The position numbers were made by a program, and so were the translations under genes. A stretch of DNA of 44,493 nucleotides from Candidatus Melainabacteria bacterium (GTDB taxonomy: Bacteria > Cyanobacteriota > Vampirovibrionia > Obscuribacterales > Obscuribacteraceae), in assembly GCA_003153555.1 (NCBI GenBank), contig PLZS01000138.1:1-44493 (forward strand). The letters run 5' to 3'. The notes below the pieces were generated by a model, which had not been told where the DNA came from, did not search any database, and worked only from the letters and a program-made list of their open reading frames with translations. Positions 17,182-25,151 of the stretch are shown one piece after another (position 1 is the stretch's first letter; every line of letters starts with the position of its first letter).

Positions 17182-17967
17182 TCACGCGAGCGGCTTGATG
17201 TACTCGCTGTATTGACGATGGGCTATTACTGATACGAACTCATCTTCGGGATAGCGCAGTGCCGTTAATTTGCCACCGAATACGCAACCAGTGTCGATGC
17301 AGACCGTTCGATTCACTCGCCTCGGCTCAAGCATTGGCGTATGTCCATGAACTACAGTAGCGGTTCCCTGATATTTTGCACCCCAATCATTTCGTATAGG
17401 CAAGCCGTATTCGTCTAACTCACCGCTTGTATCGCCATACAAAGTAAAAGCTGTGACGCGGTGATTGTCTTTTCCTTGCAAGGATTCTTTAATTCCTGCA
17501 TGCGCCACAACGAGTTTGCCATCGTCGAGAATGTAATGACTGGGCAACCCGTCGAAAAATTCAATCACGCATTGGCGAAACTGCTCTGAATAACCAGCAA
17601 TTTGTTCTAATGATTCGGCTAATCCGTGCGAGATCTTCACGTCTCTCCCCTTCAATTTCTTGACTAGTTTGACGTCATGATTTCCCGGAACGCAAAGTGC
17701 CTTTCCCTGTTCGACCATGCTCATCGCCAAGCCTAAAACGGATGGGGTGTCAGGACCTCGATCGACAAGGTCACCGAGAAAAATGACTTGACGCATATCC
17801 GGACAGCTGACGTTAAATACTTTCATCTCGGTGTCAGTTTCTGTCACAACATAACCAAGCTCTTCAAGCAACTGTTGAAGTTCAACGAAGCAACCGTGAA
17901 CATCACCAATGATGTCGAATGGACCGTGCAGATGTTCTTGGTTGATTGTCATTTCCTGTATGGTCAT
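17182..17967 (-). CDS. PrpE-like metallophosphoesterase (Ap4A hydrolase type)
   Basis: This 261-residue calcineurin-like phosphoesterase has all core metal motifs: GDVHG (residues 21-25), GDLVDRGP (65-72), GNHD (95-98) and AHAGI (about 156-160), with a later GHTP. The arrangement matches bacterial PrpE/Pnkp-like phosphatases. PrpE of Bacillus hydrolyses diadenosine tetraphosphate, but the family also includes protein phosphatases, so the substrate here is not fixed. The start ATG follows GGGGGCT closely; a second ATG at residue 6 is preceded by CAGGAA. It is in tandem with the TonB-C-like gene downstream. Confidence 0.85.
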   Translation of the reverse strand: MTIQEMTINQEHLHGPFDIIGDVHGCFVELQQLLEELGYVVTETDTEMKVFNVSCPDMRQVIFLGDLVDRGPDTPSVLGLAMSMVEQGKALCVPGNHDVKLVKKLKGRDVKISHGLAESLEQIAGYSEQFRQCVIEFFDGLPSHYILDDGKLVVAHAGIKESLQGKDNHRVTAFTLYGDTSGELDEYGLPIRNDWGAKYQGTATVVHGHTPMLEPRRVNRTVCIDTGCVFGGKLTALRYPEDEFVSVIAHRQYSEYIKPLA

Positions 17968-18205
17968 AGCCCCCGTCTGCTTGTCGCTCTCTCATTGTCT
18001 CACTTGCCATGATGGAATCACCACAGCCATGGCCGGAGCTTCCAATACTGACCCTCCAGACCGCGTTTGAAGCGCAAAATCAGGTGCTCGCAATCGAGCA
18101 TGCTAGAAAGAGCAAGACTGTTGCCCACCGCTAATGCCTTGGTTTATCTGCGGAAAACTGAATTGCAAAGTTGGTCTCGACTGCTTTACAGGGCGAAGAC
18201 GTTTT

Positions 18206-18934
18206 TTATTTCGTTGTTGCGGGCTTAGTTGCTGGCTTTGTCTCGGACTCACTGCCGGCCTTAGTTGCAGGCGATGTTGGCGCGGCCGCGCTGGCTTCTC
18301 TATGAGCCGTTGCATTTATGGTTAGAAAGACTGTATCCGCTAGCTTTTGAAAAACAACTTCCGGACGTTTGATGTCGTGGTCCTTAAAAGGAACGGGAAA
18401 CGTGCTGTTGATTTGAATCAGATCGCAATTCTTGAATTTTCCATCCGTCGATGGGCACTGCTTAAAGTAAGTGACTTCGATGGGCACTTCTTTTTGCACA
18501 GTCTTGCCGTGTACTGTGAGATCACCGGTTGCTTTCAAGTTCAACTTCTGCCCATCCTTCAGCACACCAGCCCCGGTAGATATCGATTTCAATTTGAATG
18601 TCGCTTTGGGAAATTTCTTTGTCTCTAAGAAGTTGTCGCGCATATGCTCATTGCGCAATGTAATGCCAGTGTCGATGCTGGCTAAATCCACGTCGAATTC
18701 TGCGGCGATTGGTTGTTTGGTCAAATTCAAAGAGTCGTCGATAGCAATAGTGCCCGTGATCTTACTGGTGTGGCCGTTGATAACTTCGATCGGTGCATTG
18801 GAGGTAAAGCTGACGTTGTCTCGCCCCTTGGGATCATTGATCTCAAACTTTATCTCTTTCGCAAACGCGTTTGTGGAACACAGAAGCGCCCCTGTTAGCG
18901 ATATTAATAGTGAGGCTCTGAAGACTTTAGTCAT
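18206..18934 (-). CDS. YceI-family periplasmic protein
   Basis: YceI proteins fold as a lipocalin-like barrel that binds isoprenoid-type molecules in the periplasm. A signal peptide is visible (residues 1-25, ending NAFA). The barrel region (about 26-215) has the family features: 'TLRNEHMRDNFLETKKFPKATFK' core residues, and TGDLTVHGKTVQKEVPIEV as the conserved middle strand pair. The length (242) is slightly more than usual because of an Ala/Thr/Pro/Lys-rich tail. AAGGAATAAG sits before the ATG. It lies downstream of the DUF2063 gene on the same strand, separated by a dispersed repeat, so a link with the RiPP operon is possible but not shown. Confidence 0.9.
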   Translation of the reverse strand: MTKVFRASLLISLTGALLCSTNAFAKEIKFEINDPKGRDNVSFTSNAPIEVINGHTSKITGTIAIDDSLNLTKQPIAAEFDVDLASIDTGITLRNEHMRDNFLETKKFPKATFKLKSISTGAGVLKDGQKLNLKATGDLTVHGKTVQKEVPIEVTYFKQCPSTDGKFKNCDLIQINSTFPVPFKDHDIKRPEVVFQKLADTVFLTINATAHREASAAAPTSPATKAGSESETKPATKPATTK

Positions 18935-18952
18935 TTACTTATTCCTTATTTG

Positions 18953-19083
18953 AATCCGAGGAGGGCCTATGCACACTAGTGGGGTCTATGCAGCAAAGCT
19001 GCCCGACTCCGCAAGCGGCTCGGCTTCTACAGCAAGCTGTTCGGCTGCTGCGGCGAAGCTGCCGACTCCGCAAGCTGCTCGGG
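18953..19083 (+). repeat. Dispersed GC-rich repeat, long copy next to bufC-like gene
   Basis: This copy starts AATCCGAGGAGGGCCTATGC and continues with CACACTAGTGGGGTC, then several units of the type GCAAGCTGCCCGACTCC. It ends one base before the stop codon of the DUF2063 gene. It shares head and tail with the copies at 33145 and 33961. Confidence 0.85.
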
Positions 19084-19084
19084 C

Positions 19085-19906
19085 TCATCCCAATTTTGTA
19101 CTACCAATGAACACTTGTAATTCCTGTAATTTCTCAATCAGGTCCAAAAACTCGACAACTGTTTTTTGTGGATCGACATTTGCTGAGCGCGATACCGCCA
19201 GACTAATCAAGTCACCGTACGAATGCGGTACATCGATGCTTGCTTGAATGACTTCAAAGGCGATTTCGCCAAGATCCAAAAATTTGCAATGATTAGTGGA
19301 AGGGTGCCTGTAAATTGCGACCCGTGATGATTGTGGTTTGATGCCACTGATCGACTTCTTGCTCTCCAGCTTATCAACTATCAGCGAAACGGGATAATCA
19401 TACTGTCGCAGGAGTAATACCGGATTTAAGAGCGGCGCGTACTGAGTGAACTGTTCAGGTTTCGAAAGCACCAAATTCGGTTGCGGCGCAACCACATAGT
19501 CCATCTCCTGTAGTTCGAGTTCCAACCATTCGTATTCAGCCAGTTCTGCTAAAAACGGATATTTGTTCAAAAAATGACTGCCTTCATTCATCAAATATGT
19601 GGGGAAGCGTTGCGCGGCCCGATTGAGATTGTAGTGATTGGCAGGGTAATGCAGGAAATAATCACGAACCGTCGGTTCCCATTTCTTCTTCAAAATTTTT
19701 GCGCAGTACGGATAAATCGACATCATCAAATCCTGCTGACCATATTGCAGCAAGGTGGCGTAAAGTTCGACACCACTTCGATCGATGTCTGCAGCAAAAG
19801 AGGGTGATGCCGTGTTGTCACCCTTCATGAAGCTTTCCCGACAAGACTCTTTCAACCAGAGCGATGACAGGCTCTGCTCAATTTCACGCAGAGAGGGCGC
19901 CGGCAT
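19085..19906 (-). CDS. DUF2063 MNIO partner protein (HvfC/BufC-like)
   Basis: DUF2063 (putative DNA-binding domain) proteins partner DUF692 enzymes in RiPP clusters, where they are thought to present the peptide precursor. Residues about 5-75 form the helical N-terminal domain (REIEQSLSSLWL...SRGVELYATLLQ-type sequence). The C-terminal part has the typical RVAIYRHPSTNHCKFLDL strand followed by 'GEIAFEVIQAS'. I start at the ATG at 19906, because AAGGACGTGAAC precedes it; an upstream TTG at 19930 would add eight residues. With this start it overlaps the end of the DUF692 gene by 23 bases, implying translational coupling. The length (273) fits the family. No nearby DNA-regulatory role is implied. 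Confidence 0.85.
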   Translation of the reverse strand: MPAPSLREIEQSLSSLWLKESCRESFMKGDNTASPSFAADIDRSGVELYATLLQYGQQDLMMSIYPYCAKILKKKWEPTVRDYFLHYPANHYNLNRAAQRFPTYLMNEGSHFLNKYPFLAELAEYEWLELELQEMDYVVAPQPNLVLSKPEQFTQYAPLLNPVLLLRQYDYPVSLIVDKLESKKSISGIKPQSSRVAIYRHPSTNHCKFLDLGEIAFEVIQASIDVPHSYGDLISLAVSRSANVDPQKTVVEFLDLIEKLQELQVFIGSTKLG

Positions 19907-20831
19907 GTTCACGTCCTTTGGTCGATTCAATTATTGGTGCGGCATTCTCGAAGCTAAGGTTCGAACGGTTCACAGATGCAAGCGTAGGTTGAACTTCTGC
20001 GGCAATTGCACGGATGCGCGCCAACTCGCCTAAGAGTTCGGAAAATTCAGGAAAGTTTTGGTCACGTTCGATCATCACGGCCTTCACATCAGTGCGTGCA
20101 AGAACAAACTTAAGCAGCTCGAAAACGGGTTCAATTACTTTAGATCCATGTGTGTCTATGACCACGCCTGGACCTGTAGAGTGCCCTGCTACGTGAATTT
20201 GCACGGTGCGCTCAAGCGGGATTTGTGTCATGAATTCGAACGGATCGAAGTTATGATTTTTTGAATTCACATAAACGTTGTTGACGTCGAGAAGTAGTCC
20301 GCAGTCACCTTCTTCCAATACTTCCGAAAGAAATTGCGCTTCCGTCATCTCGCTGCCAGGCATTTGCATGTAGAACGAAATGTTCTCGATCAGAAATGGA
20401 CGTGAGATCGTGTTTTGTACTTTCTGAGCGCGTTTGGCAGCGTGTTTCACCGCTTCCTTGGAAAACGGCAGCGGCAACAAATCATGCAGATAGACTCCAT
20501 CAATGCTAGTGAAACAGAGATGATCGCTGAACCAGGGGGCGTCAACGCGATCCAATAATTTTTTCAGCGATGATAGATATTCGTCGTTCAAGTCATCAGT
20601 TGAACCGAGCGATAAATTTACTCCATGAGAAACGAGGGGGAAACGTGACGCGACTTTTTCAAGTCGCTGCCGCGCAGCCCCCCCAAGTCCCATGTAATTT
20701 TCAGGAACCAGTTCTAACCAGTCAATCATATTTGCGTTGTCGAACGTTTCATTCGCTAGTTCCCTTCGCAATCCTAAACCGATGCCTAAATTTGGCAGCC
20801 GTTTTTTTGCATCGAGGAACTGGGTGGTCAT
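19884..20831 (-). CDS. DUF692 MNIO family enzyme (HvfB/BufB-like)
   Basis: This 315-residue protein belongs to the multinuclear non-heme iron oxidative enzymes that modify cysteine in RiPP precursors (MbnB, TglH, bufferin and HvfB members). The family core is complete: PENYMG (43-48), SHGVNLSLGS (68-77), SDHLCF (102-107), the metal-region E in FLIENISFYM (about E149), LLLDVNNVYVNSKNH (179-193), HVAGH (213-217), DTHG (226-229) and the closing MIERD (253-257). The ligand-type His, Asp and Glu residues are all kept. No strong ribosome binding site precedes the ATG. An intrinsic terminator lies just upstream, so expression is probably lower than that of the precursors. Confidence 0.93.
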   Translation of the reverse strand: MTTQFLDAKKRLPNLGIGLGLRRELANETFDNANMIDWLELVPENYMGLGGAARQRLEKVASRFPLVSHGVNLSLGSTDDLNDEYLSSLKKLLDRVDAPWFSDHLCFTSIDGVYLHDLLPLPFSKEAVKHAAKRAQKVQNTISRPFLIENISFYMQMPGSEMTEAQFLSEVLEEGDCGLLLDVNNVYVNSKNHNFDPFEFMTQIPLERTVQIHVAGHSTGPGVVIDTHGSKVIEPVFELLKFVLARTDVKAVMIERDQNFPEFSELLGELARIRAIAAEVQPTLASVNRSNLSFENAAPIIESTKGREHAGALSA

Positions 20832-20874
20832 GATGTGATTCTACATCGCAAGCAATTGGCGATTTGTTCTAGCC

Positions 20875-20910
20875 AAAAAAAATACCAAAGAGCTACTTAG
20901 CTTCTTTGGT
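20875..20910 (-). terminator. Intrinsic terminator between precursor genes and MNIO gene
   Basis: On the minus strand, ACCAAAG and CTTTGGT (with inner AGCT/AGCT pairing around AAGT) form a stem that includes the last codons of the precursor at 20893. It is followed by A then eight T residues. It lies 44 to 79 bases before the DUF692 start. Partial read-through would give more precursor than enzyme. Confidence 0.75.
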
Positions 20911-21210
20911 CTCGTCTGTTTTGGTTTCGGACTTAGCTTCTGTTTTATCGCCTTTTTTGGCTTTGGTAGACTTCTTGGTTGTCTTCTTAGTTTCTTTTGT
21001 TTCTTTGCCCTTGCATGAGCTTTCTTTGCCCTTGCATGCGCCTTCTTTGCCCTTTTCAGCAGCTTCTTTCTTTCCAGCAACTGTGACTGACTTTTCAGTC
21101 TTAGTTACTTTTTCGGTAGCTGTTTTTTCGGCATCAGCTGCGAAAGCTGAACCACCGAAAGTCAAACCAAGTACCGCAACAAGTGCTGCTGCCAATTGAG
21201 TCTTTTGCAT
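20893..21210 (-). CDS. Candidate MNIO-modified RiPP precursor 1 (HvfA/bufferin-like)
   Basis: This 105-residue protein begins with a clear Sec signal peptide (residues 1-24, ending SAFA). The mature part is extremely rich in Lys, Glu and Thr. It has only two cysteines, C59 and C66, inside KEGACKGKESSCKGKE. A Lys/Gly/Glu-rich, secreted low-complexity peptide with two or more spaced Cys directly upstream of a DUF692 gene is the HvfA/bufferin pattern, in which the enzyme converts Cys to a modified copper-binding group. The Cys motif differs from the classical EGKCG repeat. The start is well supported by AGGAGG seven bases ahead. No enzymatic function is expected. Confidence 0.8.
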   Translation of the reverse strand: MQKTQLAAALVAVLGLTFGGSAFAADAEKTATEKVTKTEKSVTVAGKKEAAEKGKEGACKGKESSCKGKETKETKKTTKKSTKAKKGDKTEAKSETKTDETKEAK

Positions 21211-21389
21211 CCGTAGTCCTCCTACATTCTAACCACGACCCATGGTGGAGTAATTCCATCCTGGGCACTAGCGGACCATGCTATGGCATCATCATTAAGG
21301 CTCATCCGCGTATACGTAATAAGTGTGTAAAAACTGAATTGACGGACTGTAGAGCTATCTCTTGGACCTCAACATTACTTAAACAAGGT

Positions 21390-21665
21390 TCACTTCGTCG
21401 TGCTAGCGGCTTTCTTCTTTACAACAGGTTTCTTCTCTTCTGCTTTTTTCGCACTCTTATCTTTTGCTGCAGCGGCCCCTTTCTCATCCACGCCACAGCT
21501 GCCTTTTCCGCATGCCATCTCGGCAGGCTTTTTGGCACCTTGTTTTTCTGCTACCAAAAATGGTTTTTCATTACTGCTAGTTGGCCCTGCGTTTGCCATC
21601 GTGCCAGCCGTTAAACCAAGCATTGTAAGAAGCGCTGTAAGTTCATTTTTGGAAATTCGTTGCAT
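21390..21665 (-). CDS. Candidate MNIO-modified RiPP precursor 2 (HvfA-like)
   Basis: This 91-residue protein has a hydrophobic signal segment (LTALLTMLGLTAGTMANA, cleavage near residue 26) and a Lys/Ala-rich mature part. It contains two cysteines, C52 and C57, in EMACGKGSCGVDEKG. The CG-x-G-x-CG form is close to the repeated EGKCGxGKCG motif of HvfA proteins. The ATG is preceded by TGGAGAG. It is the first gene of the minus-strand run to precursor 1, DUF692 and DUF2063, and is 179 bases from precursor 1. That gap may hold its own promoter for precursor 1. Only two Cys suggests one modified unit per peptide. This is a candidate from context and motif, not a known member. Confidence 0.78.
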   Translation of the reverse strand: MQRISKNELTALLTMLGLTAGTMANAGPTSSNEKPFLVAEKQGAKKPAEMACGKGSCGVDEKGAAAAKDKSAKKAEEKKPVVKKKAASTTK

Positions 21666-21828
21666 TGTTCTCTCCAGTGATTTTAATTGTGATGACGAAT
21701 ATTATCAGACAAGGTTGATGATTGGAATCGTACCTATATATAGATAAAAACATACGGAAAATCGTGGAGCGGATTCGTCTCTTGACTTCAGTCATTCGAA
21801 TAAGTGCTTCAATTAGCTATTCCACATT

Positions 21829-22521
21829 GTGAGAAAACTTTTGCATCCTCGGCGTATTACAGTTCTGTACCTGCATGGATTTGCTTCTGGACCGAGTTCC
21901 ACGAAGGCAAAATTTTTTGCTGATCGATTGGCGGCAATCAATGCCAATGTAATTGTGCCGGATCTAAACCAACCATCGTTTGCAGAAATGACTTTGACGA
22001 GCCAGCTTGCTGTTGCTGGCAATTGCTTAGCAGCGATAGACGAGGATACTACTCCGGTCATAATTGGTTCGAGTATGGGCGGACTACTTGCTGCGTTGGT
22101 CGCCCAAACACTGATACCACTGCAAGCTTTAGTTTTGCTTGCTCCCGGATTTGGTTTGCCCAGAAGATGGACGCACATGCTTGGTGCAAAAGGGTTGGAA
22201 GACTGGCGAGAACAAGGCACCATCGACGTTTTCCATCATGGATTGAATATCACGACACCGTTGAATTACGACTTTATTCTCGATGCGCAGAAGTTCGCGA
22301 CTGACGGGTTAAGAGTAAAGATACCGACGATCGTGTTCCATGGAAAAAATGACGAGACAGTTCCCGTTGAGGAAAGCCTTGAGTTTGGAAAGAACAATCC
22401 CGAGACAGTACGATTGGAAGTTTTGGATGACGACCATCAGCTCTTACAATCGCTGGAACAGATTTGGTTGACAACAAAAGAATTCTTAGAGCAGGCACAA
22501 AGTAAAAGCCCCGGTCAGTGA
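21829..22521 (+). CDS. YqiA-like alpha/beta hydrolase (esterase)
   Basis: This 230-residue alpha/beta hydrolase starts with VLYLHGFASGPSSTKA, the oxyanion and HGF motif typical of the YqiA/YcfP group. The nucleophile serine is in IGSSMGG (about residues 79-85), the acid in FHGKNDETVP (about 170-179), and the histidine in LDDDHQL (about 201-207). The triad is intact. YqiA-type proteins hydrolyse short-chain esters in vitro, and the physiological substrate is unknown. The start is a GTG. The 3' end lies inside a strong terminator, whose stem encodes the last residues. It is divergent from the RiPP precursor gene at 21665. Confidence 0.82.
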   Translation: MRKLLHPRRITVLYLHGFASGPSSTKAKFFADRLAAINANVIVPDLNQPSFAEMTLTSQLAVAGNCLAAIDEDTTPVIIGSSMGGLLAALVAQTLIPLQALVLLAPGFGLPRRWTHMLGAKGLEDWREQGTIDVFHHGLNITTPLNYDFILDAQKFATDGLRVKIPTIVFHGKNDETVPVEESLEFGKNNPETVRLEVLDDDHQLLQSLEQIWLTTKEFLEQAQSKSPGQ

Positions 22522-22540
22522 CCGGGGCTTCAACGTTTTT
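22506..22540 (+). terminator. Intrinsic terminator overlapping the esterase stop
   Basis: AAGCCCCGGTCA and TGACCGGGGCTT form a 12-base perfect inverted repeat around one G, followed by CAACG and five T residues. The esterase stop codon TGA is part of the stem (22519-22521). Confidence 0.85.
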
Positions 22541-22556
22541 GGCTTCGCCTTAGCGA

Positions 22557-23246
22557 TTAACCTTCAGAACCTTCGCCACCACCTTGCTCACCATTGCTGG
22601 ATGAGATGGACATGGTTTTAGCTCTTTTAGTTCCGCCAGTTTTTCTCGTCGCTCTCTTTTTGGGAGCGGCAGCTTTCGCTGGTGATCTTTTTGTAGCCGC
22701 TTTACGTGGAGCTGCTTTTTTAGCAGTTGTCTTTTTGGCGGCCGTTTTGCGTGGGGCTGCTTTTTTGGCAGTTGTCTTTTTGGCTGTTGTACGCTTAGCT
22801 GCTGCTTTCTTAGGAGCTGCTTTGCGTGCGCCAGTCGCCTTCTTAGCCGTTGTACGCTTAGCTGCTGCTTTCTTAGGAGCTGCTTTACGTGCAGTGGTCT
22901 TCTTTGCTACCGTTCGCTTAGCTGCCGCTTTTTTAGGAGCTGCTTTGCGAGCAGTTGTCTTTTTGGCGGTTGTTTTTTTAGCTGCCGCTTTTTTAGGAGC
23001 TGCTTTGCGAGCAGTTGTCTTTTTAGCTGCTGCTTTTTTAGGAGTAGCCTTTTTAGCGGCTGGTTTTTTGGCTGCAGCTTTTTTGGTCGTTGATTTTTTA
23101 GCGCTGCTGGCCTTTCTGGTCGATTTTTTAGCTGCTTTCTTGGGCTTAGCGGATGCGCCCGATCCAGCTTCTTCCGCCATAGCTGCCGCTGGAGAGATTT
23201 TGTTTCTCCGGCTGCCTGCTTTTTTCTTCTTTGGTTTTGCTGCCAT
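22557..23246 (-). CDS. Histone H1-like Lys/Ala-rich protein
   Basis: This 229-residue protein is composed largely of KKA/AAPKKAAAK/TTAKK repeats, the pattern of bacterial H1-like proteins that bind DNA or RNA non-specifically. Repeats run from about residue 40 to 200. The N-terminus (MAAKPKKKKAG) and a short acidic/Gly-rich tail (GEQGGGEGSEG) frame the repeats. I take the ATG at 23246, preceded by GGGAGGAAAAATA; an upstream in-frame ATG would add 11 residues with no such site. The role is most likely nucleoid or RNA compaction. Repeat number may vary between strains. Confidence 0.85.
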   Translation of the reverse strand: MAAKPKKKKAGSRRNKISPAAAMAEEAGSGASAKPKKAAKKSTRKASSAKKSTTKKAAAKKPAAKKATPKKAAAKKTTARKAAPKKAAAKKTTAKKTTARKAAPKKAAAKRTVAKKTTARKAAPKKAAAKRTTAKKATGARKAAPKKAAAKRTTAKKTTAKKAAPRKTAAKKTTAKKAAPRKAATKRSPAKAAAPKKRATRKTGGTKRAKTMSISSSNGEQGGGEGSEG

Positions 23247-24029
23247 TATTTTTCCTCCCGAATGAGTTATGGCTGACAAGGATTTTTTTCAATTGGGCAA
23301 GATTGCTATTGAATAAACCTTCATTGGCAACGATTGGTTCGTCCTATGCCACCATTACTTTTTAGTAAGAGCGAAAATTTCACTCTATACGAATCACACC
23401 ACACGCAACATAGAGTACTTTCAAATTCGAAAAATTGCAATATATAGATCGCCACCGATTTCATTTTTTCATTGCAGCATTTGGTGGTCGCGACTGATGT
23501 TGTCGAATTAGAATTGGCTTGTTAAGCCATTCGCGAGTGGTATCGCTTGCGATATCGCTCATTTCTACGCTGAAAAAATATTTCAAAAATATTTTTCGAG
23601 AGCTGATCTATTTCGAAAATTAGGAAATTCGGAACCGATTTTCCTAATTCGAAGTCTTGTCGATTGATCTTCTTGAATGAACAGGCGTCTGTGTATTTGC
23701 TGTAGAGCTTAGTTGCTATTTTTCTTTGTATTCCGACAGCCAATGCATCTTTGCGTGTACTTTCTTTCTTCGAATACAGCGAATTTTCGATCGTGGAATT
23801 TAGTCATGTTCAATTTCTCACACAGTGAACATAATCCAGTCCTCATGCATATTTCAGGCGATCTTCTTGTTCCTATTTTGAGCAGCCGCGGCTGATAGGC
23901 CGAAACGATATACTCACCCGAACTTTTGAGCTGCGATAGCTAAATTTCCCAGCCGTGTTCGTATCGACACCATTTATGGTGCGAATGGTTATCAAGGACT
24001 GTGCTCACTCTTGCCAGATGATTTTGCGA
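23247..24029. other. AT-rich gene-poor stretch with hairpins
   Basis: About 780 bases without a convincing gene, noticeably more AT-rich than the surroundings. GAAAAAATATTT and AAAATATTTTTC (around 23574-23598) form an inverted repeat. AATTAGGAAA/TTTCCTAATT (23618-23649, 12-base loop) forms a second. Two short ORFs here (73 and 60 codons, on opposite strands) lack ribosome binding sites and look spurious. An unannotated RNA gene or a decayed gene is possible. Confidence 0.4.
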
Positions 24030-25019
24030 TTATGTGCGGTTGCCGCCGACGAATCCGAAGGCGGATCGAAATGCTTCGTTTTGTATTGCCTTCAGTTCCG
24101 AAAAATCAATTACATCGTGATCGATGAGACGTTCGTATTCCCCGGGAAGGGTGCATGGGGCTGGGTTTCTGCCTGGATTATCCGTGCAAACAGCAATCGC
24201 TACTCCGGCTTCCTTGCAGCGTGAAAAGACTGTGCGCAGTTCCGAAAAATCTTTTAGCACTCCAGTCTGACGATAGCTAGTTGGACAAACTTCCAACGTG
24301 ATCTGTCGTTTAGCTAACTCTTTCAACATATCGGGCCTAACGAGAGGGATGTGTATGCCATGTCCAATTCGATCGAGCACTGTGAAATATTGTGGATGAA
24401 CGTTCTCGATTCCGGTTTCACCGAGATGAGAAGTCGTCTTAAGCCCGGAAGCGCGAGCCTTAGCCATCAGTCGCACCCAGTCTTCCCAAAGCTGATTATT
24501 GATTTCCGGTCCAGCCAAATCCACTCCAACCACAGGACCGATGTTGTCTATTGCAACTTTCAAAATTGCTTCGTTGAGAGCTAACGGAAGGCGTCGATCA
24601 AGACACAATATTTGTTTAACAGTAATTGGATAGTCAGCCGGACGAACGTTGGCGGTAATCACTTCAACGATCTGATTCATTTGCCCGATCCGTATCGCTT
24701 CGGGCGCTTGATGATCTGTGCGGAAGTAAGGATTGTAACGCAGCTCTAAGTATTGAAGGTTCTCAAATGTGTATGCGCCTCGACATAAGCGCAAACAGAA
24801 GTACGGAAGATGCTCGAGACTTTGAAGCTCTTCGACTAGCGTGTGAATCTTGACGAATTCTTCCAGCGTTCTACATGGACGTGTGAACCAATTGTAGAAG
24901 CCTTCGTAATCCGGAAAGTAATTCAGCACACGATGGTCCTGACGCTGAAGGAACTTGTAAATTATTCGGGGATGGAGTGCACCACCAAGATGTCGGTGCA
25001 AATCTGCATATAGAGCCAT
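24030..25019 (-). CDS. Adenosine deaminase family protein
   Basis: This 329-residue metal-dependent amidohydrolase belongs to the adenosine deaminase family. The first metal pair is in DLHRHLGG (H8, H10). TSHLGET carries the third His and catalytic Glu (H198, E201). DRIGHGIHI contains the conserved His (H220), and CTDNPG carries the final Asp (D280). The motif LEVCPTSYRQTG matches the family 'CP.SN' position with Tyr in place of Asn, so the substrate may not be adenosine; related enzymes act on adenine, AMP or other purine-like compounds. AAGG lies about 12 bases before the ATG. Confidence 0.87.
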   Translation of the reverse strand: MALYADLHRHLGGALHPRIIYKFLQRQDHRVLNYFPDYEGFYNWFTRPCRTLEEFVKIHTLVEELQSLEHLPYFCLRLCRGAYTFENLQYLELRYNPYFRTDHQAPEAIRIGQMNQIVEVITANVRPADYPITVKQILCLDRRLPLALNEAILKVAIDNIGPVVGVDLAGPEINNQLWEDWVRLMAKARASGLKTTSHLGETGIENVHPQYFTVLDRIGHGIHIPLVRPDMLKELAKRQITLEVCPTSYRQTGVLKDFSELRTVFSRCKEAGVAIAVCTDNPGRNPAPCTLPGEYERLIDHDVIDFSELKAIQNEAFRSAFGFVGGNRT

Positions 25020-25151
25020 TGATCGGGTTACCTTTCTTGCAATTCTTTTACCCAGTCTGCGGGTGTTTTAGTTCACTCAATATCTGGGAATAATTATCGG
25101 CCTAAGCCCTACTATATATATGAACGTTTTTTGGGAGAAGAAATCATCAAA

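Noticed and set aside
18009..18134. 41-codon plus-strand ORF between the PrpE-like and YceI genes
   Set aside because: It has an ATG and plausible composition (MMESPQPWPELP start) but no ribosome binding site or context, so it is not called.
21211..21389. Possible copper-responsive promoter between the two precursor genes
   Set aside because: The gap could hold a promoter for precursor 1, but no recognisable metal-regulator operator or complete -35/-10 pair was seen.
22594..23265. Long plus-strand ORF opposite the histone-like gene
   Set aside because: It is the Leu/Ala/Val/Phe-rich reverse shadow of Lys/Ala repeats.
23522..23743. 73-codon minus-strand ORF in the AT-rich stretch
   Set aside because: No ribosome binding site, crosses a hairpin, and composition is close to that expected from AT-rich non-coding DNA.
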